A DNA stretch of 64,000 bases, taken from contig JAZHRO010000073.1 in the NCBI GenBank assembly GCA_037157565.1, forward strand, positions 18,296,501 through 18,360,500, in the 5' to 3' direction. The position numbers were made by a program, and so were the translations under genes. Below are positions 54,845-64,000 of the stretch, piece after piece. Origin of the DNA: Thalassia testudinum. Taxonomy: Eukaryota > Streptophyta > Magnoliopsida > Alismatales > Hydrocharitaceae. Position 1 is the first letter of the stretch, and the number at the start of each line of letters is the position of its first letter. The notes under the pieces were generated by a model. It did no database searches and was not told the origin of the DNA. It saw only the letters and a list, made by a program, of their open reading frames with translations.

Positions 54845-57143
54845 CTACTAATTTTGAGGAGTGGAAGAGATTTAATGAAAGAAATAATTTATTCTCTTTA
54901 GAAGTAAGGAACGTGAAGTTGGGTCTTGCAAGCGATGGATTCAATCCATTTAAGAGTATGTACCGGTCATACTCTATATGACCAATGGTAATGGTCACTT
55001 ATAACTTACCTCCCTGGTTGTATATGAGATCTTCATTCATGATGCTGATCCTATTAATCCCTAGTCCAAAACAACCAAGAAATGCAATAGATGTTTATCT
55101 CCAGCCATTAATCGATGAACAAAAACAATTGTGATTCACCGACATGAATATGTACGATGCAGAAAAGAAAGAATTTTACAATATGCATGCAGCATTATTG
55201 TAGACCATAAATGATTTCCTAGCGTACACAAATTTGTCACATTGGAGCACTAAAGGAAAGCTTGCTTTCCCAGTCTGTATGGAAGATACTCATCACCTAC
55301 GACTACCAGAAAGTAAGAAATTATGTTACTTAGAACATTGTAGATTTCTACCTATTGAACATAGATGGCGAAGGTCACAGTTTAGGCATAAATTTGATGA
55401 CAGGACGTGTCGGTATTCAAAGAAAAATCCAAAGAATAAACTTAGTACAAATTCTATCAGGTTGCGGGGTCAGGTTATAATGGAGAGATTACAAGAAACG
55501 GGTAAGATACGATTAGGTCGACCATTCAAATAAGACTAAACGGCCTCAAGGAATTCTGGATTCCAAAAGAAAGCATTTTCTTTATAGAGCTACCATACTA
55601 GAAAGATCTTACAATATGTCATAATTTAGATATTATGTACATCGAAAAGAATGTAATGGATAACATCTTAGACGTATTAAATCTAACCGCTAATCCAAAG
55701 GACACGGTTAAAATAAGAAAAGACATGAGTTTGGGGATACGTCTGGAGCTGCATATTCATGAGGATGATGGCTACTTCCCACCTGCTATTTATAGCTTGA
55801 ATCAAGACCAAAAGAATAGACTGTTCTCCTTCTTAAAGGAAATTCGGGTGCCAGATGGGTTTTCATCGCAGCTTTCTCGTTGTGTGAATGAAACACGGAA
55901 AAGATATCTGGCTTGAAAAGTTATGTCTCCTACGTTTATATGCAAGTATTATTTCCACTAGCGATATGGGGGATACTGCCAAAGCCAGTTGATTCATTCA
56001 CAGAGATGAGGAGGTTTTATCAAAGCTGTTTGTTCGAAGACGCTACAAAATGATACGCTAGATCACTGGGATAAACATATAGTCATTACTCTCTGTAAGA
56101 TGGAACAGATTCTTCCCCCAGCCTTCTTCGATGTAATGGTTCACCTCACCTTGCATCTTGCAAATGAAGTAAGAATCGGTGAACCTATACAATTCAAATG
56201 GATGTATCCTGTGGAGCGATTTTTGAAAAAGCTTGAAGATTATGTTTTGAACAAGAAAAAGCCGGAAGGATCCACTGTAGAAGGGTATCTCATGGAGGAA
56301 TGCATAAATTTTACTTCCATGTACATGAATGAAATAGAAAATCGCTTTAATAAACTTCAAAGGAACTGTGAGGGGGAATACAATGACGGTGATGAAGAAT
56401 GTTTGTCAATTTTTGATATCAGAAGAAGGTCAATTTTTCATACAGAGTATAAAGCTATTTCAAAAAATGACAGATGTTGCGCGCATCTATATATTTTGAA
56501 ATAAATTCCTATAATTTATCCATTTTATGAGGAATTCGAACGATTATCTCTTTCAAAGACAACTGAATTTGGCTTCTTAGATTGGTTTAAAGACCAGGTT
56601 AATCAATTGAAAGAGGATACGGACCTACGATAGGTACCAGATTTTGATGTAATTGCCGATTCACCATTACATTATGCACATTACCACTCTGGGTATATAA
56701 TAAATGGGTTTAGATTCAAGATAAAAGAAATTGTTGATAGAAAGGTTACACAATAAGCCGGAGTTAATTCAGATCTTTCCATCGGTCTAGATGAATATTA
56801 TGGTGCAATCAAAGAAATTATGGAGATCAGCTTCAGATTTGATCGCAAAGCTGTCCTATTTAAACGTTATTGGTTTGACATTTTTAAAGAGAGCACCAGT
56901 TTCAAAATTGATAGGAAACATAATTTTTTGAGTTTAAATCCTAATCGTTAAATTCTTTAGTCTGATGAACCATTTACATTGGCATGTCAAGCTGCACAAG
57001 TTTTCTACTTCCCCGATAATTTCCAAAGGGGATGGGTTATACCCATAAGAACAGTACCGCGCAACCATTTTGACACACAGTCTGAAGCATACTAAGAATT
57101 AACAGAAGAAGGTCATTTATTTGCAACCAATGTTGACATCTAA
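54845..57143 (+). pseudogene. CACTA-1: TNPD-like transposase, central and C-terminal part
   Basis: Recognisable blocks in order: WKRFNERNN and VRNVKLGLASDGFNPF (54860-54955); NLSHWSTKGKLAFPVC and CRFLPIEHRWRR (55225-55375); ELPYW-like and HNLDIMYIEKNVMDNIL (55590-55670); GIRLELHIHEDDGYFPPA (55735-55790); MEQILPPAFFDVMVHLTLHL, FKWMYPVERFLKKLEDYV and EGYLMEECINF (56101-56310); then a DUF4216-like C-terminus with DLSIGLDEYYGAI, FKRYWFDIF, EPFTLACQAAQVFYFPD and RGWVIPIRTVPRN (56775-57070). Many stops and several frame changes show it is dead. It ends near the TAA at 57141. Confidence 0.9.
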
Positions 57144-57313
57144 GGTTAGTAACAATTTCTTTTCTTTATTTCATTTCTGTTTAAATGAAATTCATATTAA
57201 AATTGAAATTTATAGGGGCATATATGTCATTACAAAGGGGGTTTGGAGTAAAATTGAAATTCATGTCTATTGATTTTTAATTATATTAATTATTGCATTT
57301 TTATGTGTTACAG

Positions 57314-57746
57314 ATGAAATTATTTAAGAAAAAATTCAAAAAAAAAGGTCTTCCTGAGACACAGCCCTCCACACAGCCTAATTCGTCTCCTCAAACTCAG
57401 CCACCCCCTCCATAGTAGGCTCAACCACCCCTTTGAAGCAGGTTCAGCCACCCCCCCGTCACATTGCGAACGACTCGGGGAGATGATACGTTTATTGCAT
57501 ACATGGGGGAAGGGAAAAAGGAAGGAGATTGCTCAAACCTTGCCAGACCAAGTAGAGGATGATCCAGATTATGGAGGATCATATGAGGAGGAGGGGGAGG
57601 AGGAAGGCGAGGAGTCGGGGGAGGAGGGAGAGGAGGAGGGCGAGGAGGCGGAGGATGAGATGGTGGGGAGTACATCCCCAGTTCATGTTGACCCCTCAAC
57701 AGTAGGATTAAGTTTTGGTAAGAAATCATATACCTTTAAGAAGTAA
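57314..57746 (+). pseudogene. CACTA-1: first exon region of the TNPA-like gene
   Basis: The ATG at 57314 follows an acceptor-like ttacag and opens a lysine- then proline-rich frame (MKLFKKKFKKKGLPETQ) that meets a TAG at 57413. A second frame from 57483 is strongly acidic (EEEGEEEGEESGEEGEEE) and ends at 57746. Such low-complexity N-termini are common in TNPA-like genes. Joining of the two parts is not shown. Confidence 0.55.
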
Positions 57747-57816
57747 ATTACTTATATGTTTTAAAGTTTATTATAACTTCAAAAATATATAATGAATATG
57801 ATTAATGTTTACGTAG

Positions 57817-59307
57817 GTAGACTAGCAAGAGGATGGGGAAGACAAAAAATCTAGACCTTCAGCGTATCCCCGAGGGCGTGAGAATAACAATTAGGCTTAG
57901 AACCACATGAGAGGTGGAGAATTGCTCGGGCTTTATTAGTCAAGTGGACACAATTGTTAAGTCCATTGTGCCCGTTTGCTACTTCGACTGGAGGAAGGTG
58001 CCCACAGAGGTGAAGAGGCAGTTCCTCCGTCAGTTAGAGGTAATTTTATTTATAAAAGTTATTTCTTTTATAACTTTATCTTAAAATTATTATAAGGTAA
58101 GATTGACATATATTTTTTAGAATTAATGTAGGCAAATTATGATTGGGGTGACAACCCCAATGCCTCCCGATATATCCTTAAGAACGCCGCCAAAATCTAC
58201 AGGGATTGGAGGATGGAGACCAAGAGAAATGTAAGAATTTTTAAACATTTACATTTTTATTATATACAATTTATTATATTATTTCTAAGAATTTATATTT
58301 GGTATTTAGTTTTTCTCGAACATGAGTTCACTCGAGGAGGCAATGGGTCATGCTCCTCCTGATGTCATGCCTGACGATTGGAAGAAGGCATACGAACATT
58401 GGCTGAATCCGAAGACAGAGGTTAGTAAGTAATTAGAAATTATTTCATTAATTTCATATATATTAAATTTATAAAAAACATTATTGTATATGTCTACAGG
58501 AGCAAGCAAAAAAAAATAAGGCCAATAGGGCTAAAGCTCCACCACAGGCCCATTGTTTGGGTCGAAGGAGCATCGAGACTATCAGGAGCCGTTATGTAAT
58601 TGTTGAAATTACTTTTCAATTGAATATTACTTAATTTTTAAGTTATTTTAACCTTATTGTATCATTTTTATATTTTCAGTCCACTGCACATAAAGGGATG
58701 GAAATGAATAGAATGAATATCTACGAGGTCACCCACAGTAAGGCTGCAGCTGAGGGTGCTCATAAGTGGATTCATCAGTCATGCCAAGAGAAACACGTAA
58801 GTTTCCTATACTCAAAAAATTTATAAGTTTGTATATATAAATTATTATAATATTTTTTAATATATTTAGGATCAAATGGTACAATTAGTACATCCCCCCA
58901 CTGACGAAACCTCCGAGAGTGTCCAGTAGCCTTTAGATGCAGAGGAGGCATTTAGGAGAGTGATGCCACCGAACCATGATGGTTTCGTTCGTAGTGCGGG
59001 GAGGGCATACACGTTATCCACCTAGTATGGGAGGAAAGATGTTGTCTCATCTAGTGTCATTGATCAGCTGCATAAAAAGATTAACACATTATAGAGATAG
59101 AGGAGGAGAATGAGAAGAGAGATGTAGAGATGAAGAATAAGATGAATGCCATGGATGATAAGCTTTAGACGCTTATAGCCCTTCTTCAGAAGAAGGGTTA
59201 GTCAGATCATCCGTCTTCCACAAATCCCAGCATCTACAAACAAGACGACGACGACTCCATGAGTGGTGCAGGTAGAGCTGGTGGCATTGGGGCAACTGTA
59301 TTTTGAT
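57817..59307 (+). pseudogene. CACTA-1: TNPA-like gene (plant Ptta/En/Spm type), six exons
   Basis: Exons with matching AG acceptors and GT donors: 57817-58039 (LDLQRIPEGVRITIRLRT, a stop, then FISQVDTIVKSIVPVC and FDWRKVPTEVKRQFLRQLE), 58132-58230 (WGDNPNASRYILKNAAK), 58310-58420 (PPDVMPDDWKKAYEHWLNP), 58500-58595 (LGRRSIETIRSRY), 58680-58796 (RMNIYEVTHSKAAAEGAHKW) and 58870 to about 59307. Introns are short and AT-rich. The first exon matches the conserved SW(R)..P.E.K block of Transposase_24-type proteins, which bind subterminal repeats. In-frame stops occur in exons 1 and 6. Confidence 0.75.
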
Positions 59308-59464
59308 TTCTATCCATTTTCTTTTCTTATGTTTTTCATGTAACATTTTTTCCGTAAATATTTCATTTTCAAACTTTTAATGTACTAGATTTTATATTTA
59401 TGAAATATAAATTTTCATTTTAAGTAGGATTAGTAGGTAGTTTCTATCATTTGGTAATTAAAAA

Positions 59465-59957
59465 AAAACCCATACATTTGCCGTCGGTTATTTGAATAAC
59501 CAACAGCATATATGTGACGGTAAAAATATTTTCGCTATCGTTTATCTAATAACCGACGGCATAGAAGGTTCAGAAGAATCACTATTCCTATTTATACCAT
59601 CGCTTCTTATGATAAGCGACGACAAAAATATTTTTACCTTCACTTCTATAAGCGACAATGTTTTCTTTAAACGACGGCAAAACTGAAAAAAAGACCCGTT
59701 AGTGCAAGGAAGGGTAACTTAACAACACCGTCGCTTTTTCAAGTAAGCGACAGAAAATCTAATTTTCATCAGTTATCAACCGACGAGAAAAGATCTAATT
59801 AGTCTGTTGGACGAACGATATTTCGACGTCGAATGTTCCTTGTAACCAATGGGAAAAAGAAACAGCGACGCTACTTATGCCGTCGCTTTTTAGCGTCGAT
59901 TAGAATGGCTTTGCCATCAGTTTTCAACCAACGGCAAAAGTAGAACTTATCATAGTG
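59465..59957. repeat. CACTA-1: right subterminal repeats and terminus
   Basis: Dense inverted copies of ccgtcggttatt / gcgacggcaaaa occur near 59480, 59515, 59550, 59591, 59617, 59673, 59730, 59880 and 59925. They end with catagtg at 59951-59957 and atg at 59958-59960. Confidence 0.85.
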
Positions 59958-59960
59958 ATG

Positions 59961-60350
59961 TGTCTCTTGATGTCCCTAGGTGTCCTCTCTTAAGTTGGAG
60001 GTATCCTCACCACACTCCTTAAAGGCCTTCTTCTTGACCTTCATTTATACATAGAAAAACAATTGATTAGTTATAAAGATATAAAAAAGTAAATATGAAA
60101 ATTTTAGGCAAATAAATGAAAATATAAAACATTTAATGCATGATCTATGCAAGATATATACAAGAAGATGAACTATAAAGTAGATAGAATGCATGAAACT
60201 ACATTTAAGAAAATTATAAAGTACATATGAAACATTTAAGCAAAAGAATAAATGATCTATAAATATATGAAATGAAAGAATGATATAATTATACATATTT
60301 ACATAGAATGAAGAATACTTTATATATAAAAGATAAAAAAAAGTATACCT
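59961..60350 (-). other. Probable 3' continuation of CACTA-2
   Basis: Minus-strand reading near 60040-59975 gives a short open stretch (KAFKECGEDTSNLREDT) preceded by a very AT-rich stretch (60045-60350) that could be an intron. This corresponds in position to the start of a TNPA-like gene after TNPD, but no conserved block confirms it. Confidence 0.35.
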
Positions 60351-62870
60351 TATATATCAATATCTATTGCACTGAGACCCACTTGTCCACCTTGTGGAAG
60401 TTCTTGGTAGGCTTCAGGTTCTAAGTTGAGGTTGTTATCCTTTTATACATCATAGTAATCACGTCGCACTATTCTAATGGGTATGATCTATCCATTTATG
60501 CTATTATTGATTATGTAGAAGACTTATACTACTTGGCATGATAATGTGAACGATTTGGATGCTTGGAGAATTTGATGGTTTATATTTAAACTTTTAAAAT
60601 TGTGTTTATTGTCTAACTTGAAAGCAATGCCTTCTTTAAAAACGTCAAACTAGTTGCACTTAAGTAGGACTACCCCGCAATCACGTTTGAAGGCACAATC
60701 TCTACAATTTGCCCATAGTAACCATCAAAACTAGTACTTAGGTCACAATTGACAACAACATCGACCTATTGCATGACCTTTGTATCATCTATTGATTTTA
60801 CTTTAAATATGAACCGTTTATTATGTACCAAGAATGATATTATTCATAACTCAAAAATGTTTAAGCTATTATATCAAAATCTTCTGCCCACCATGCGTCA
60901 TTATTTTCTTTCATTTCATTTACACACTATATAAACCATTCAAGAAAGTGCAATTTGCATGCAGATGGATGTGAGAACTGTTTGAATTCATTATAGAAAG
61001 GATTGATTTTAGAAATTTGTTTTATTATGTACAAGTGCACTAATTAACAATCATTTTCAAAGATTGATTTGCATTTTGTGTGAAGGATCGACCTTCCTTT
61101 AATATCAAATGTAGATAGATCTTCCATATTCTGATTGTATCCTCTAAAATAATTTCTTTCAAGTCAATTAAATTGGTTGTTTGGATCATCCATATACATG
61201 GCACAAAAGTTTACACACTCTTCCACAATATATCTTTCAAAGATTGACTCTCTCAGCTTAGTCTTGTTCAACATGTAATCTTTTAGCTTTTTTAAGAAGC
61301 ACTTTATTAGATACATCTATCTAAACTGTACAGGTCCAGTAATTCTCACTTCATTTGCAAGATGAACTGTGAGATGCACCCTAACGTCAAAAAAGGCTGG
61401 AGGGAAACTCTATTCCATCTTGCACAGTGTGATGGCAATCTATTTATTCTAGTAGTCTAACATTTCATAATTCAATGCCTTTAAACATAAGGCTTTAAAA
61501 CATCAACTCATCTTTGTAAATGAATTGATTACTGGATCAAAAGTACTTTACGAATTACTAGTGGGAACAAGATTTGCATGTACACATAAGAATCATGACT
61601 TTTGAACCTATTTATCTTCTTTTGAGCTTCATTTAGACACCGCGAAAGCTATGAGGAAAACTCATCGTCACCCATATGTTTGTTAAAAAGGAGAAGATTT
61701 TTTGTCGTTGGTCATGATTTAGGCTTTGGGAAGTCATAACTACTATCATGTTTTTGAGTTACATGCAACTCAACATGAATACCTAACTTTTTCATGTCAT
61801 TTCATGCCATCAATGTGTCCTTCAGATTGTCCATTAGGTTTAACATATTTAGGATATTGTCCATAACATTATTTTCAATGTACATCACATCAAGGTTGTG
61901 ATGAACTATGAGATCTTGCCAATATGGGAGCTCCATAAAGAATATGCATTTCTTTCTAAACTTTGAATTTCTTAAGGTTGTTAGGTTATTCTTGAACAAA
62001 CGACCGAATCAGATGCTATCAAGTTATTGTAATGTCTCCATGATTTTATACCATAGCAACCTGATTGCATCTGTGCTCAGTATATTCTTTGAATTCTTAG
62101 TCGAATATCAACATATTTTAGCATCAAATCTATCCTTGAACTGTAATGCTCGCCATTTGTGCTAAATATGAAGAAATTTGCGATGCCCTAAAAATACAAT
62201 TTGTTACTTCCAGGTAGATGCAAGTGAAGAGTATCATCCATACATATAGGTAGGAAAACTTTCTCTTAATACTCTATTTAGATAAATTTACATATGCTAG
62301 GAAGTCATTAATGGTTCAAAACATTGCTACATGCATATGAAAGAATTCCTTATCATGCACGTCGTAGGTTCTAGCACTGTTGTACCACAACAGTTTCAAT
62401 TCTTCAATCAATAGTTGGAGGTAAACATCTATTGCATTTCCTAATTGCTTTAGAAATAGGATGAGGAGGGTTAGCATCATGAATGAAGATCACATATATA
62501 GCCAAGGAGGTAAGTTGTAAGTAATCATCATCATTCGCTATATTGAATGTGGCAAATACATATTCTTGAAGGGATTGAATCCGTCGCTCACAAAGCCCAA
62601 TCTAACATCATGTGCCTCCTCTGCAAAGGGAACATGTTATTAAATGTATTCCACTTATTAGAATCTATCAGATGATTGATGCATCAGTCTCGTTATATGG
62701 TGTTCTAATGCCATGCCATCCACTTTGTAGTTCTACTCAATATAAAAAGTTGTGACCTAGGAATCAATGAAAAATATTCTAGAACCTTTTTGGCTTATTT
62801 CTTACCGCTTGTATTTGCAAAACTATATTCCTTATACCTTCCTTTACCGCACTGTGGGTAAAGTGGGTAT
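60350..62870 (-). pseudogene. CACTA-2: TNPD-like transposase, inverted and heavily decayed
   Basis: Minus-strand blocks in family order: CGKGRYKEYSF and KVLEYFSLIPRSQ (62845-62750), VRLGFVSDGFNP (about 62610-62575), FMELPYWQDL and HHNLDVMYIENNVMDNIL (61945-61855), FPPAFFDVRVHLTVHLANEV (61405-61345), and a C-terminal DUF4216-like part (about 60960-60370). Stops and shifts occur throughout; 61802-61999 is the longest intact piece. No CACTA terminus for this copy was found in the window. Its orientation is opposite to CACTA-1. Confidence 0.8.
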
Positions 62871-63561
62871 GGTGAAGGAAATGTTGTCATCAAGGTCAAG
62901 CTCATCTACAAGTACCAACCTCCCCTTTGACTGTCTCTAATAAAATTCAGGTGAGTACTCAATGTTACCATCCTCATCCTTAGTGGCCTCATCTCATGGG
63001 TGGAGTCTAAATGACAGCTACTTCTCGAAAATTTTTCCCTATTTCCACTTGTTTCATCAAAGTTGAATTGGAGATCTAAGGTATAGAGGGAGGGATCAAG
63101 ATCCTCTGTATGAGATTAGCTAATGTGGCTAAGTTTCTCATTCAACATTTGATTAGTCCTCAAAAGCTCTCCCATAAATGTCATCATTTCCTTTTGTTGT
63201 TTCTGCATTTCCAACATAAAAGATGAGAGGCTGCTATTAGCTTGGGGAGGATAATCAAACTCGGGCTCTTGTTTCCTAAGAGTTTCAATCCAACCCTAAT
63301 AAGGACAATAATGAAGGGTAGGTGGGTTGGGTGTCTGCGTTCTGAAAGGATTTCTGGGGTGGAAAATCCCTCTCCTTGGTTCAGCTTAGAAAGGCTGGGG
63401 TATATCAAACCAGCACTCCTGAAATGGGAATATGATTGACCCCAAGTGTTGTCAATGCATCCATCAAAGGATGGATAAGTTTGGGTCATGGGATCACGAT
63501 GTAAATATGGGAAATATTGATTTTGAATATTGAAAGGATAGGAGCAAGGGTGGTTCATCAC
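62871..63561 (-). pseudogene. Unidentified broken reading frames upstream of CACTA-2
   Basis: From an ATG at 63559-63561 the minus strand is open for 125 codons (MMNHPCSYPFNIQNQYF.. DGCIDNTWGQ..). A shift near 63220 leads to a hydrophilic, possibly helical stretch (MLEMQKQQKEMMTFMGELL) and then an acidic stretch (DEATKDEDGNIEYSPEFY). This could be a gag-like or captured sequence, or a diverged N-terminal extension of the transposase. I do not recognise the family. Confidence 0.35.
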
Positions 63562-64000
63562 TTTTAATTGATTGGTTTAAACTCTCTTAGGGCTTAGTCG
63601 AATCCAGATTAGATCTTAAAAACTTCCTAGAGAGCTCTTACCATGCACACCACACAGCCAATGTAAATGAAAGCATAGCAGAACTCTATTTTCAGTATAT
63701 TTTAGGTCTTTTTACTTTTGATTCAAATTGGTGACCAAGAAAGTTATGTAGACATTACAAGTCCTAGACAACCTTGTTTGTGCCTCAAAACCTACTCGTA
63801 AGAGAAGGAAGTCCCGAATCGAGCCTACTGGTGAGATAGACTTATTGATTTCCAACTAAATTCCTTTGTGATGCAAAGAAGAGAGGCAAAAATTTTCTAA
63901 TGATCCTAAGTGTGTTGTGGTTAGTGTTTCAAGTGTGCAACACACGCGTGCACTTGAATTTTTGAAAATCTCACAATTCAAGTTCCCTTAGCATGCACTT
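63562..64000. other. Unassigned sequence at the right edge
   Basis: No open frame, repeat or RNA signature was seen on either strand. It may be the leader of the frame at 63561. Confidence 0.4.

Larger units (their letters stand above)
48583..59957 (+). mobile_element. CACTA-1: En/Spm-type DNA transposon
   Basis: The left end is CACTACTAGAAAAA and the right end, read inward, is CACTATGATAAG, flanked by atg. Both ends carry subterminal repeats of the ccgtcggtta / gcgacggcaaaa kind. It encodes a TNPD-like transposase (51190-57143) and a TNPA-like, intron-containing gene (57314-59307), both on the plus strand. Solo LTR H interrupts TNPD. Without the LTR and one duplication copy the element is about 8.6 kb. 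Stops and a lost start make both genes inactive. Confidence 0.88.

Noticed and set aside
59684..59704. Alternative right end of CACTA-1 at gttagtg
   Set aside because: The following caa does not match the atg before the left end, and the subterminal repeats continue to 59940. The end at 59957 followed by atg fits better.
1..64000. CRISPR array, rRNA genes or a bacterial-type operon
   Set aside because: No regularly spaced identical repeats with unique spacers and no rRNA-like blocks; everything recognisable is plant transposon DNA.

Overview
The window is repeat-rich nuclear DNA of a flowering plant. The evidence is Ty3/gypsy LTR retrotransposons of the Athila type (gag-PR-RT-RH-INT, primer site matching the 3' end of plant tRNA-Asp, LTRs of 1.7-2.8 kb), plant CACTA (En/Spm) transposons with GT..AG introns, a Ty1/copia gag relic and a tRNA-related SINE-like piece. 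I see no ordinary host gene. The species cannot be told from this sequence.

Layout, with element letters used in the entries. 1-1852: left-edge element A (primer site plus 5' LTR, minus strand; its body lies outside the window). 1853-5089: old DNA with a copia gag relic, a SINE-like piece and otherwise unassigned sequence. 5090-26264: element B, an Athila-derived element without pol (minus strand), split by element C (8234-21896), a complete young Athila copy flanked by the 5-bp duplication tatat. 26265-30709: gag, leader and 5' LTR of element D, its gag cut off exactly where B's LTR begins. 30710-48500: 3' part and 3' LTR of element E (plus strand), interrupted by solo LTR F (32049-34348, duplication gccac) and by the full-length but decayed Athila element G (34882-46153, near-duplication tttgc/tttgt). 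48583-59957: CACTA-1 (plus strand, duplication atg) with TNPD-like and TNPA-like genes; its TNPD gene is split by solo LTR H (52088-54839, same family as C, duplication tcatc). 59961-62870: a second, inverted CACTA transposase relic (CACTA-2). 62870-64000: unassigned.

How the parts relate. The target-site duplications give a relative order: C is younger than B, F and G are younger than E, and H is younger than CACTA-1. By hand comparison C's two LTRs differ at about 16 positions plus one 1-bp indel in 2.75 kb. C has one amber codon in an otherwise open gag-pol frame, so it is the only copy here that looks close to autonomous. B shares its leader and 3' untranslated region with C, so it could have moved using proteins from C-like relatives.

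Most worth checking: (1) a segment resembling the 5' end of tRNA-Asp at nearly constant distance (about 33-57 nt) from the primer-site-side end of most of these LTRs, although the LTRs otherwise differ widely; (2) B's unknown acidic reading frame, which reads in one frame across the C insertion site; (3) a perfect 10-bp hairpin in C-type LTRs; (4) a triple repeat and a doubled polypurine-like motif between pol and the 3' LTR. No new defence-like or enzymatic system is evident.
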